Source: Candidatus Krumholzibacteriota bacterium (GTDB lineage: Bacteria; Krumholzibacteriota; Krumholzibacteriia; LZORAL124-64-63). Taken from it: DNA of 34,197 nt. Numbering within the stretch: position 1 is the stretch's first letter; each line of letters opens with the position of its first letter. A program made the translations under genes and the position numbers. Of this stretch, positions 17,577 to 25,547 are shown one piece after another. The notes beneath the pieces were generated by a model that did not search any database, had not been told where the DNA came from, and worked only from the letters and a program-made list of their open reading frames with translations. The stretch is taken from contig JAJRZA010000082.1 in assembly GCA_024275485.1 (NCBI GenBank), forward strand, positions 1 through 34,197, written 5' to 3'.

Positions 17577-17856
17577 CCATCAATTCCTTTTGTATGATCA
17601 AAGGTTTGGCATCGTTCCTGTCTAAAAACGGTCGGTTTTTTGTCGCATCCAAAAAATCCATGCTCCAATCCGGTATTTAAATGGCCTGCTCACCGTACTT
17701 TTCTTTTTCCCAGGGCCTTTCCCATGTAGTTACAACTTCATGTCCAATATGCCCTTGTACATTTATTCCTTATGATCTGGCCCTTCACCCGTCCATAAGA
17801 TCGTCGCTGAACGTGTTATCTTTAGGGATTTCTAATCCCCTTTGCCTGGAAGACGA

Positions 17857-17872
17857 GGCAACAAGCGTGCCA
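17857..17872 (-). promoter_or_regulatory. Sigma-54 (RpoN) type promoter for the chemotaxis operon
   Basis: On the minus strand the sequence reads TGGCACGCTTGTTGCC. It matches the sigma-54 consensus TGGCAC-N5-TTGC at every fixed position, with exactly ten bases between the GG and GC doublets. It points toward cheA with no other gene between them. Sigma-54 promoters need an enhancer-binding activator, and none is encoded in this window. The match is direct sequence evidence; use in the cell is inference. Confidence 0.7.
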
Positions 17873-17896
17873 CGGCACCTGCTCCAGGCACCGTGG
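17870..17896 (-). terminator. Hairpin after the translocase gene, overlapping the sigma-54 promoter
   Basis: On the minus strand CCACGG pairs with CCGTGG, and the stem continues through two G-T wobbles and three more pairs (11 pairs in all) around a five-base loop. It starts 26 bases beyond the translocase stop, as a terminator should, but only mixed sequence follows it rather than a T-run. Its last three bases are the TGG that begins the -24 element. Confidence 0.5.
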
Positions 17897-17921
17897 TTTA
17901 TAAAGAAGAGAAAAGCGGAAA

Positions 17922-19262
17922 TTAAGTTTTAGATCGATACCGTCGGCCAATGGACCAGGCCACCCATAACCAGGCCACGGCCAGTGCCACATTAACCCAG
18001 GCAAAACCAGCTACCGACAAGTGCCAAACGGTGGTGCCGATCAAGACCAGCAACCCGGCAAGCATGTCGCCGGCACGCATAAAGAAGGAGTCGATGGCCT
18101 GTTTGGCCTGGTATTTCTCCTGCCGGGTGGTGGGCAGGAACAGCATGTTGCGCACCGTGTTCTGCAAGCTGTAATCAGTGGCATTTTCAGCGGTCTTGAC
18201 CCAGCGAACCATGATCAGGGCCGGAATCATTCCGATGAGGGCATAACCACCCAAAGCAACCAAGGGCAATATCATAATAGCCCAATGGACCCCACCCCAT
18301 TTCACGATACGTGAAACCAGGAACAGCTGGGTCAACAGTCCGATAATGTTTACCAGATTGAAAAACCCAGAGTAGAATTTCCCGGTGATCACCCCAATTT
18401 GATCCCTGCGTTCGGCCTCGGCGGTGGCCACAGCGGCATCGCTCATGCCTTCGGTGAGAACAATTTCAGGCACCGCCTCCAGAGCATCGGCTTTCACGCG
18501 GTTGCCCAGAATATACTCGCCTGTGGTATTGACCAGATTGGCCAGGACCATCATCAGGGCGATCAACAGCAGATAACGATTTTTGAAGACAAGGGAAAAG
18601 CCGTTGCGACCCGACTTGACCGGCTCAACTGACTGGGGAGTCTTGTGCGTAGACTTGTCAACCAGCAAAGTCAAAACCAGTGAAACAGCCAGCAGGGCAG
18701 CCGATAACAACAGCAACTGATAAACACCAAAGGGCTCAATCAATTGTCCGGTAATAAAACTGCCAAAAACAGCTCCACTGCTGGATCCGAACCCTACAAT
18801 GGCGAACAGTCGTTTCCCCTGGTCGGTGGTGTAGATGTCATTTGTAAAGGACCAGAACTGGGCAATCACCATCACATTGAAAATTCCAACCCAGAGATAG
18901 AAGGGAATGCCCAGGGGAACTTTGGCCAAGGCCAGGAGATAGAAGGCCACCAGGCACCCCATGAAAAAGAAAAGAACAATTGTGATCAATCGTCGTCGGT
19001 TCACCGACGCGGCCAAACGACTGTAAAGAGGCACAACTCCCAGCAGCAACAAGGCCTGACCGGCAGCCGTGTAAATCTTGGCTTCGGCACCCCACTGTGA
19101 AAGAATGAGCGCTTCACGCACCGGTTTGATGATGTAGTAGGCCGTCAAAAGGAAAAATACGTTCAGGGCGAGCAGGAGCACTTGGCGCCCTTCTCCACAT
19201 TTCACCGGAGCAAAAGCCGATAGAATCTTCTCCAAAAGGCTTTTCCTGGAAGACTCGGACAT
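17922..19262 (-). CDS. ATP/ADP translocase-like (NTT/Tlc family) membrane carrier
   Basis: An integral membrane protein of about 446 residues with ten to twelve hydrophobic helices. The first helix region, AYYIIKPVREALILSQWG, and the following VPLYSRLAAS with a basic RRR turn resemble nucleotide (ATP/ADP) exchange carriers of the NTT/Tlc family and their relatives in free-living bacteria. True energy-parasite carriers belong to intracellular bacteria; distant homologues have unknown substrates, so nucleotide exchange here is uncertain. The ATG at 19262 is preferred over the adjacent GTG, with AAGGAA upstream. It lies 30 bases after the kinase-like gene and is the last gene of the four-gene envelope operon, followed by a hairpin. 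Confidence 0.75.
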   Translation of the reverse strand: MSESSRKSLLEKILSAFAPVKCGEGRQVLLLALNVFFLLTAYYIIKPVREALILSQWGAEAKIYTAAGQALLLLGVVPLYSRLAASVNRRRLITIVLFFFMGCLVAFYLLALAKVPLGIPFYLWVGIFNVMVIAQFWSFTNDIYTTDQGKRLFAIVGFGSSSGAVFGSFITGQLIEPFGVYQLLLLSAALLAVSLVLTLLVDKSTHKTPQSVEPVKSGRNGFSLVFKNRYLLLIALMMVLANLVNTTGEYILGNRVKADALEAVPEIVLTEGMSDAAVATAEAERRDQIGVITGKFYSGFFNLVNIIGLLTQLFLVSRIVKWGGVHWAIMILPLVALGGYALIGMIPALIMVRWVKTAENATDYSLQNTVRNMLFLPTTRQEKYQAKQAIDSFFMRAGDMLAGLLVLIGTTVWHLSVAGFAWVNVALAVAWLWVAWSIGRRYRSKT

Positions 19263-19292
19263 CACTTCAAAATTCCTTCCTATGGCAGTAAA

Positions 19293-21014
19293 TTACCGAT
19301 CCACAGCCACCAGACGACCCGAGGCTGGCGCAAGATAGGCGGTGGTGGAGGAACTCCAGCCCTGGCCCCGGTTCACCTGACACTCCATAGCCAAAAAAGC
19401 ATGATTCGGGTCGGTTGGCGGGGCCGCTTTCAAGGAAATTTCCGTTACCAAAGACTCGGTCCATTCGCTCCAGTCCTCAGTTTCCCGGTTTTCGTTCACA
19501 GCCGCCAGCCTGTAGCGATATTGAACCCCGCCGCCGTCCATGAACCCCCCGGCCACACCCAGGTCTGTGAAGCGCACGGTTTTTCCAGACGGCTGGAAAA
19601 AATCAAGGGGCGGCACTTCGGCAAACCAGTAACGAACGATTTTTTCCTGACGCCCACGCAGAGTCTGCACCAGATAGTCCACTGCTTTGGGGTCTTGATA
19701 GTTACCCTGTAAAACCATGGCCCTGATTTGATCTACCGAAAAGGCAGACAAGATCTTTGCTGCCCAGTAACCGTCAGCCGCGGTCAACTCGGCCATGCCG
19801 CTGTGGGGAATATCCGGTTTCCATTTATCCGGCTCAAATGTTTCAACATCCAACAACCCGACTTCGGGCAATCCTTCCGGGCGCTCCAGATACACCCAGG
19901 TATCTTCACGGCATCCCACGGTCAGAAACCGCCCCAGCATGGAAGGCAGATCAATGCCGAATTCATACCCGAATCGCTTGACCGGATCGGCTCCGAAAGC
20001 CCCCAGGGTGCTGGCAAAATCAATCAGATGATGTTTGACGTAGCCTTGTCCCGGCGCACCCACATACATATCCAGGGAGTTGTGCATTTTGGTATCAAAA
20101 TGATTGACCCAGGCACCAAAAACTTTCATCCCGCGCAATTCCCGGCGATCCTGGTGCTTGATGGTGTCGTTGGGGTCGTCCTTGCGAAGGTCCTGGTCGT
20201 TGAACGGCCCCAGGGGCTTGCCGGACAGGTATTTGCTGGCCAGGGCATGATAGTGCCCGTCAAAAATACTGTTGGTGGATTTCAGCACCGAATCCAGATT
20301 GGCCGGTGTCATGGGCACTTCACCCACCCGTGGCAGCTTCATCACCGCACCCTCACCCACTTCAAGATCCTTCAAGTCAAAAACCACAACCCGGTCAACC
20401 GGCACATTAAACCCAATGGCGTGAAAGATGAGATTGGTCACCACGCCACTGCGAATGGTCATGCCAGGATGGCTGGGAGGATCGAATTTCAGCAACCACA
20501 CGTCACCGCGGGCATCGCGAATGCGGAACCCCGGCGTTATTCCCGACGTTTTGGCGCCGATGATGGTCCACTTCCTGGAACGATCCGGGCCTTCGACCTG
20601 TCCCGGGCCATTGGCCACATCCGCAACATCCATGGGGTACAGACCGATGCGGTTGGTAAACCAGGTGGAGTTGATGACTTCATCCAGACTGTTCACATTG
20701 GGGGCCCGACGCCCGGCGTAACCGCTGCCGATTTTACGCGCCAAACGGCCAGGATGGAAAAACCTGGAAAACGGCCGGGAAACGAAGGACTCCAGGGAAT
20801 AGGGCACCAGGCCTGGTTCATAATAGGCCGGCACGGGGATGGGCTGATCGTCATCGGCATACCAAACCACGGGAGCGTCTCGCAGGGGCGCGCGATCGGC
20901 AGCCCGCAAAGATCCAACCCCCATCACCATCATCATCATCATGATTATGATCAAACCAGCCAGCACCAGTGGCCGGAAATTGATCCTGGGAACGAAACGG
21001 AAAACCATTGACAT
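19293..21014 (-). CDS. Secreted protein with a kinase-like catalytic layout
   Basis: An exported protein of 573 residues with an N-terminal hydrophobic segment (about 15-38) containing a run of five methionines. No named family is assigned with certainty. Its core has the order of parts found in protein-kinase-like folds. A strand with a lysine, DVWLLKFDPP (K176), is followed by a helix and strand. Then comes NHFDTKMHNSLD (302-315), where D307 and N312 have the spacing of the kinase HRDxxxxN loop, and then HHLIDFAST (328-336), where D332-F333 resembles the DFG metal-binding motif. A C-terminal region (about 500-573) is beta-rich. The start at 21014 has AGGAGG upstream and lies four bases after the barrel gene, indicating coupling. 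I infer a periplasmic or surface kinase-like enzyme; activity is unproven. Confidence 0.6.
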   Translation of the reverse strand: MSMVFRFVPRINFRPLVLAGLIIIMMMMMVMGVGSLRAADRAPLRDAPVVWYADDDQPIPVPAYYEPGLVPYSLESFVSRPFSRFFHPGRLARKIGSGYAGRRAPNVNSLDEVINSTWFTNRIGLYPMDVADVANGPGQVEGPDRSRKWTIIGAKTSGITPGFRIRDARGDVWLLKFDPPSHPGMTIRSGVVTNLIFHAIGFNVPVDRVVVFDLKDLEVGEGAVMKLPRVGEVPMTPANLDSVLKSTNSIFDGHYHALASKYLSGKPLGPFNDQDLRKDDPNDTIKHQDRRELRGMKVFGAWVNHFDTKMHNSLDMYVGAPGQGYVKHHLIDFASTLGAFGADPVKRFGYEFGIDLPSMLGRFLTVGCREDTWVYLERPEGLPEVGLLDVETFEPDKWKPDIPHSGMAELTAADGYWAAKILSAFSVDQIRAMVLQGNYQDPKAVDYLVQTLRGRQEKIVRYWFAEVPPLDFFQPSGKTVRFTDLGVAGGFMDGGGVQYRYRLAAVNENRETEDWSEWTESLVTEISLKAAPPTDPNHAFLAMECQVNRGQGWSSSTTAYLAPASGRLVAVDR

Positions 21015-21018
21015 GCTC

Positions 21019-22434
21019 CTACGGCCTCCTCGTCGGGTCCTTGCCATACAACAAACTCCTGCCATGGTGCTGGAAGTTCTGACTGAAAGTCAGGGTGATT
21101 ACGGTTTCTTCATCGCTGAACCCCAGTTCGAATCGTCCCACAAATTTGCCCTCCCCATTGATAAGACGGACACCGAACCCCCCCGTGTAATTCAAGTGAT
21201 TGAAAGCGATTTCGTCGGTGTGATCGTACACCTGACCCATGTCCGAAAAAATATAGGAATCCAATCCCATTGCGTCGCGCCCCTTGGCCACCCACAAGGG
21301 CCACCGGTATTCGGCGGATAATCCAAAGCTCCCCATGCCGTAGAAACGCAGATCGCTGAATCCACGAATATTGTTGGGGTGATACATGGTGGCCATGCGG
21401 GTCAGGGGGATTTCACTGGTGCCGAGGTTTTCCAGACGGTTCATGAAAGCCCGCAATCCCAGGGTTCGTTTGGTGAACCAAAGGGGAAAGAAATGCTGTG
21501 CATCCAAGGCATACTGCAGATACGAAAGGTCTGAATTATCGGTGCTTTGAAACCATCCAACACTTGCCTTCTGAAATCCACGATTCTGGGCACGGCCTGT
21601 TTCAGAAGTGGCATCCCGGATAAGGCCGATTCTGAAGGTCCAGCCACTGGATTCTCCGGGAAACCCAAAAGGAAGATCGTCTGCATGAATGACACCCAGG
21701 CCCCGATCGACCTCGAATCCCGATTCCCGCGCCTCCACAAGGGAATAATAGGAGCGCAATTCCACACTGATCCTGCGCCCCAGATCGCGATTGACTTCCG
21801 CGCCAAACCATTGGGAAATTCGATTGTAAAATGACTCATCACCTTCGGTGGACCCATAACCCAGCCCATAAAATTTGGTCAGGGGCAATTCCGAGGTCCC
21901 GGCTCCCAGTTGCAGGCCCCAGGTCTCAGTGAGGTTGAAATATAAACCTCCCGACAGCTTGTCGGCGTGCTTGGTGGATGATGAAACCATCAAAAAAGCC
22001 ATGTTTCCCGCACCCAAAAAATCCGGGCGACGCACATTGATCCCGTAAGAGAGCCCTTCCAGCCCTGATATGGCGACATCAGGCAACAGATAAGTTCCGA
22101 AAGGCAGGGGCAATCCCACGTGCTCAGAGGGTGGCATATCAAAAATCCCCCAACGGTCCAGGGCTTTGATGGATTCCCGGCCGGCCACATCCAGAATTCT
22201 AAAGGGAATGCCCAAAATATTATAGGGCACCAAGGCTGCAGTTTCCCAGCCGGAACGGGGCTGATAGCTGAAGTGGGCCATGTTCGAGTCGCTACGGGCA
22301 GGCATTTCTCCCCAGCGGCTTGGGTTTGCCAGGATGGTATCGGCCCCTGCGGAGACAGGTTGGCCCAGGTCGGGCTGCGTCCACCCGATCATCGGCAACA
22401 TCATCATAACTGTGGTCAGGAAAATCCGGGTCAT
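21019..22434 (-). CDS. Outer-membrane barrel protein with Omp85/surface-antigen-like C-terminus
   Basis: A secreted protein of 471 residues with a signal peptide (MTRIFLTTVMMMLPMIGWTQ). From about residue 125 it shows alternating amphipathic strands typical of an outer-membrane beta-barrel. The last third, with NIRGFSDLRFYGMGSFGLSAEYRWPLW, then a strand containing FSDMGQVYD and GGFGVRLI, follows the pattern of the bacterial surface antigen (D15/BamA C-terminal) family, including the RGF motif. No POTRA repeats are visible; the N-terminal 120 residues are too short and different. It overlaps the NlpC/P60 gene (ATGA) and is followed four bases later by the kinase-like gene, so the three are likely made together. 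It may serve as a translocation or anchoring channel for the neighbouring secreted protein. Confidence 0.75.
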   Translation of the reverse strand: MTRIFLTTVMMMLPMIGWTQPDLGQPVSAGADTILANPSRWGEMPARSDSNMAHFSYQPRSGWETAALVPYNILGIPFRILDVAGRESIKALDRWGIFDMPPSEHVGLPLPFGTYLLPDVAISGLEGLSYGINVRRPDFLGAGNMAFLMVSSSTKHADKLSGGLYFNLTETWGLQLGAGTSELPLTKFYGLGYGSTEGDESFYNRISQWFGAEVNRDLGRRISVELRSYYSLVEARESGFEVDRGLGVIHADDLPFGFPGESSGWTFRIGLIRDATSETGRAQNRGFQKASVGWFQSTDNSDLSYLQYALDAQHFFPLWFTKRTLGLRAFMNRLENLGTSEIPLTRMATMYHPNNIRGFSDLRFYGMGSFGLSAEYRWPLWVAKGRDAMGLDSYIFSDMGQVYDHTDEIAFNHLNYTGGFGVRLINGEGKFVGRFELGFSDEETVITLTFSQNFQHHGRSLLYGKDPTRRP

Positions 22435-23045
22435 CCTTGAATCCGCCGTCCAAATTGGTATCGCCTGCGCCACCAGGCGTCGTTCAGGCTGTCGTAGCGC
22501 ACCGGACTGTAGCGGCGCGGTGCGTGAATGAAGCGGGAATTTCCAGTGTAAATTCCCACATGGTTTATCACTTTACCTTCAGTGATGAAAAATACAAGAT
22601 CTCCGGGCTGCAATTCGTTTCTGCTGACTTTCTGACCAATTTTGGCCTGATCCCGCGAGACCCGTGGCATATCAACATCCAGCGATCCGTAAATGTAGAA
22701 CACCAATCCACTGCAATCGAATTTTTCCGGTCCCTGGGCGCCCCACTGGTAAGGTTTGTCCAGTTGATCCCGGGCCAGGGTGGCCGCTTTCAGGCCCAGC
22801 AGGAGGTTGGCGGATGGGGTTCCGCGATGTTCCCTGCCGATTCTCCCGTGGGCCTGGGGCGAAGGAACCGAAAGATCCGAATCGTATTGCCCAGGGGCTG
22901 GTGGTCCGGCAACGATCTTTGCAGAATCGGCTGGATCTGGATCAGTTTGGCCCCGCATCACCTTCTTGGGAGCACAGCCGGACAACGCCAACGCCATCAG
23001 CAGGGCCAAAATCAACAGCAGGCCCGAAGTCATCAACCGGCCCAT
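22431..23045 (-). CDS. NlpC/P60-family cell-wall hydrolase lipoprotein
   Basis: A lipoprotein of 204 residues with lipobox LSGC (lipidated Cys24) after a hydrophobic signal. The C-terminal NlpC/P60 domain has catalytic Cys111 (KFDCSGLV), His162 (NHVGIYTG) and His174 (FIHAP). Enzymes of this family cut peptide bonds in peptidoglycan stems. A Pro-rich linker (about 30-80) separates the anchor from the domain. The ATG at 23045 has GAGG five bases upstream. It heads the four-gene envelope operon and could open the wall for insertion or passage of the barrel and its partner, which is inference. Confidence 0.9.
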   Translation of the reverse strand: MGRLMTSGLLLILALLMALALSGCAPKKVMRGQTDPDPADSAKIVAGPPAPGQYDSDLSVPSPQAHGRIGREHRGTPSANLLLGLKAATLARDQLDKPYQWGAQGPEKFDCSGLVFYIYGSLDVDMPRVSRDQAKIGQKVSRNELQPGDLVFFITEGKVINHVGIYTGNSRFIHAPRRYSPVRYDSLNDAWWRRRYQFGRRIQG

Positions 23046-23133
23046 CCGGACCTCCGAATTGCTGCAAAATCCCGAGAAATTCATCTTACCGTTCGCGTTT
23101 CAGTCTTGATTCTGGCCCTTACTGGGCAATCAT

Positions 23134-23141
23134 GCTAGTTT
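23134..23141 (+). promoter_or_regulatory. Possible extended -10 element for the rlmD-like gene
   Basis: A stretch ATGCTAGTTTA contains TG-C-TAGTTT, an extended -10 pattern shared with the candidates upstream of the TorF-like and ubiD genes. It lies so close to the ATG (23151) that the transcript would be almost leaderless. No convincing -35 is present. Confidence 0.3.
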
Positions 23142-23150
23142 ACAGCCACT

Positions 23151-24485
23151 ATGAGCGAAAACAACCCCAAAGGGAACTCCGGCACTCCCGCCAAAGCGGT
23201 CGAAGTGCGCATCGAAAAAATTCTGAACCAGGGTGATGGACTGGGACGCCACGATGGCCAGGCGGTTTTTGTACCCCTGAGCGCCCCCGGCGATTTGGTT
23301 CGTGCCCATATCATCAAGCAGGGCCGCGGCTTTGTCCAGACCACCTTGAACGAGGTGCTTGAAGCGGGTCCCGACCGCCGGGAAGCTCCCTGCCCTTATT
23401 ATGGGGATTGCGGTGGCTGCAACTTTCAGCACCTGAAACCCGAAGGCCAGCGCCGGGCAAAAGCCGGCATCGTTTTGGAATGTTTCAGTCGGCTGGGCAA
23501 GCTTGATGTCTCCGGGTACCTGACCGGCCCCGAGGCCGTGGGTGATGACCTGGGTTATCGCAATCGTATCCGTGTGTTCGCCAACGATGCCGGTCATTAC
23601 GGTTTGATGCGCCGAGGCTCCCACCATGTGGTGGCCCTGGATTCGTGCCCCCTGCTTCCGGAACAATTCAACACCGACATCCTGCCCTGGTTGCGCATGA
23701 TGCCCCCCGTGGAGCAAATGATCATTCGCCTGGACGGTCGGGGCGGCTGGTTGCTCTCCATGTTTGGACCTTCCCAGCGCATGCGGATGCTGAAAAAAAT
23801 TGTTGCCTCCTTGCCCGAAAACGAGGGACCGGCCCCCGGATGCGTGGGCCTGATGTTCAACAACCGCCTCATGTGGGGCAAAGATTTTCTTATCAACGAA
23901 GTGGCCGGCCACAAGTTCCGCGTCAGCAGCCAGAGTTTCTTTCAGGGCAATCTGGTCGTCACCCAGGAGGCGGTGAGCCTGGCCCGCCAATGGCTCCAGG
24001 AAATTGCCGACGACGGGAAACTGGGGGCCCTGTTGGGCGATCTCTACTGCGGCGTGGGACTGTTCAGCCTCACCCTGGCGGATCTCTTTGAAAAAGTCGT
24101 GGCCATCGACAATAATCCCCATGGAATTCGTGATGCTGAAAACAATGTTCGTCGCGATGCCGCCACCAAAAACAAGGTGACAGTCATCATGGGCGATCTG
24201 GGTAAGGTATTGGCCGACCCCGAAGTGGCTTCCACCGATCAATGGCAAGCGGCCTGTTGCGTTGTCGACCCTCCACGTATTGGCCTGGAAAAAGAGGGCG
24301 TAGAGGGTTTGCTGAACCTGTCACCCCGGCATCTTGTCTACATGAGTTGCGACCCGGCCACCATGGCCCGCGATACTGCCGCTCTCTTGGCTGGTGGTTA
24401 CCAAATCCGGAATTTAAAAGTTTTGGATATGTTCCCTCAAACTTCTCATGTTGAGACCATGATGTTGCTGGAAAAACCTGATTGA
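23151..24485 (+). CDS. RlmD-like RNA uridine C5-methyltransferase
   Basis: A TrmA/RlmD/RlmCD-family enzyme of 444 residues that should place a methyl on C5 of a uridine, most likely in 23S rRNA. Residues 16-72 form a TRAM RNA-binding domain. Cysteines C81, C87, C90 and C166 are the expected [4Fe-4S] ligands. The methyltransferase core has GDLYCGVGLFS (motif I), DPPRIGLE and the nucleophile Cys400 in MSCDPATMARD. All key residues are present and the length is normal. Which uridine is modified (such as 1939) cannot be told from sequence alone. Confidence 0.9.
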   Translation: MSENNPKGNSGTPAKAVEVRIEKILNQGDGLGRHDGQAVFVPLSAPGDLVRAHIIKQGRGFVQTTLNEVLEAGPDRREAPCPYYGDCGGCNFQHLKPEGQRRAKAGIVLECFSRLGKLDVSGYLTGPEAVGDDLGYRNRIRVFANDAGHYGLMRRGSHHVVALDSCPLLPEQFNTDILPWLRMMPPVEQMIIRLDGRGGWLLSMFGPSQRMRMLKKIVASLPENEGPAPGCVGLMFNNRLMWGKDFLINEVAGHKFRVSSQSFFQGNLVVTQEAVSLARQWLQEIADDGKLGALLGDLYCGVGLFSLTLADLFEKVVAIDNNPHGIRDAENNVRRDAATKNKVTVIMGDLGKVLADPEVASTDQWQAACCVVDPPRIGLEKEGVEGLLNLSPRHLVYMSCDPATMARDTAALLAGGYQIRNLKVLDMFPQTSHVETMMLLEKPD

Positions 24486-24517
24486 CCAGGTGATGTGGGT
24501 ACCTGTTTTTGTATATT

Positions 24518-24587
24518 GTTGCCCCCGCAACCATTTTTGGTGGTTGAAAACCTTATTTTAAGCCTGAAAATTGGTTGCGGGGGCAAC
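24518..24587. repeat. Long nested palindrome between two RNA methyltransferase genes
   Basis: A perfect 16-bp inverted repeat, GTTGCCCCCGCAACCA (24518-24533) and TGGTTGCGGGGGCAAC (24572-24587), can extend by four T-A pairs after one mismatch. Each arm is also a small palindrome (GTTGC-CCCC-GCAAC and GTTGC-GGGG-GCAAC), so two alternative folds exist: one long stem or two short hairpins. It could terminate the upstream transcript or be a REP-like element. No T-run directly follows. Confidence 0.85.
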
Positions 24588-24644
24588 GGTTTATCTTCCA
24601 ACACCAAACCAACCCTTCGTTTCCTCTCACCGGAGAATTTTACC

Positions 24645-25547
24645 GTGGACGAAATTGTTTCTGAAACCATCGCCGAATCCCAAGGTCTGCCAGACCTGGA
24701 CAACATCGTCGTCATATTGAGTCGCACCACCGAACCCATGAACATCGGCGCCACCTGCCGCGCCATGAAGACAATGGGTCTCAAAAACCTGCGCCTCATC
24801 TCGCCGTTGAATCCCAAAGGGCGCACTGCCCGTGCCCTGGCCCATGGTTCGGAAGATATCCTCGACAACGCCCTGGTGGTCGAAGACCTTATGGACGCCA
24901 TCAGCGACTGCTCAGTGGTCATCGGCACCACGGCCCGGGTTCGGCAGTTGCGCAAGGCAAACCACCTGCCCCCGGAATCGGCCGCTCAGCACATTGTCGA
25001 TCACAGCCGCAGTGGAAAAGTGGCGATCCTTTTTGGAACAGAACGATCGGGATTGACCAACGACGAGGTGGACATCTGCCGTTATCTCACCTCCGTTGAT
25101 ACGGCGCCGGAGCACGGATCGCTGAACCTGGCCCAGGCGGTAATGCTTTACGGCTGGGAAATCCGCAAGGCCTGGAGCGCTGTTCTGAAGGTGTCAGAAG
25201 AGAAAAACCAGCCTGAACAAACGGTTGCCGAGGACCACCCTGCTTCCGGAAATGTGAGACGCCCCGAAATGCGCGTCCGCCATCCTCACCGAGGCACCCG
25301 CCTGCCCACCCAACTGGAATTGAACAACATGTATGGGCACATTGCCACCGTCATGGGTGAAGTGGGCTACAGTGATGCGGAGAAGCTCAAGTTCATGACC
25401 TACCTGCGCCAGCTACACATGCGCGCCGGCATTGTAAACTGGGAAACGCACATCTATCACATATTCTGCCGCAAGATTCTGCGTCGCCTCGGTGTTCCCA
25501 AATTTGAAGGTGTGGATGACGGCCTGGATGAACAACGGCCCGAGTGA
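24645..25547 (+). CDS. TrmJ-family SPOUT RNA 2'-O-methyltransferase
   Basis: A SpoU/TrmH-type enzyme of 300 residues that should methylate a ribose 2'-OH, in tRNA if it is a true TrmJ (position 32). The trefoil-knot SAM-binding motifs are visible: the early VVILSRTTEPMNIGATCRAMK with the catalytic-region arginine, then ILFGTERSGLTNDE and HGSLNLAQAVMLYGWEI. A linker of about 45 residues leads to a C-terminal helical extension characteristic of the TrmJ group (about 225-295). The start is GTG at 24645, with GGAGA eight bases upstream; the 50 codons in front are part of the palindromic spacer and show no similarity. Its last codons form part of the terminator stem. Confidence 0.87.
   Translation: MDEIVSETIAESQGLPDLDNIVVILSRTTEPMNIGATCRAMKTMGLKNLRLISPLNPKGRTARALAHGSEDILDNALVVEDLMDAISDCSVVIGTTARVRQLRKANHLPPESAAQHIVDHSRSGKVAILFGTERSGLTNDEVDICRYLTSVDTAPEHGSLNLAQAVMLYGWEIRKAWSAVLKVSEEKNQPEQTVAEDHPASGNVRRPEMRVRHPHRGTRLPTQLELNNMYGHIATVMGEVGYSDAEKLKFMTYLRQLHMRAGIVNWETHIYHIFCRKILRRLGVPKFEGVDDGLDEQRPE

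Larger units (their letters stand above)
17577..17921 (-). other. 345-base leader region upstream of cheA
   Basis: No protein gene is supported here. From left to right in the + numbering it holds the cheA ribosome binding site, an AT-rich stretch with several pyrimidine tracts, a small perfect hairpin at 17825-17839 (GGGATT-TCT-AATCCC), a sigma-54-like promoter at 17857-17872 and a terminator-like hairpin at 17870-17896. If the promoter is used, the cheA messenger would start near 17845 and have an untranslated leader of about 270 bases, beginning with the small hairpin. Confidence 0.5.

Noticed and set aside
19728-21011. Long plus-strand open frame of about 427 codons
   Set aside because: Antisense to the kinase-like gene, with low-complexity His-rich composition.
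23130-24248. Long minus-strand open frame of about 372 codons
   Set aside because: Antisense to the RlmD-like gene, which has all its motifs.
24495-24644. N-terminal extension of 50 residues on the TrmJ-like protein
   Set aside because: It would be encoded by the palindromic spacer and has no family similarity, whereas GTG at 24645 has a well-placed ribosome binding site.
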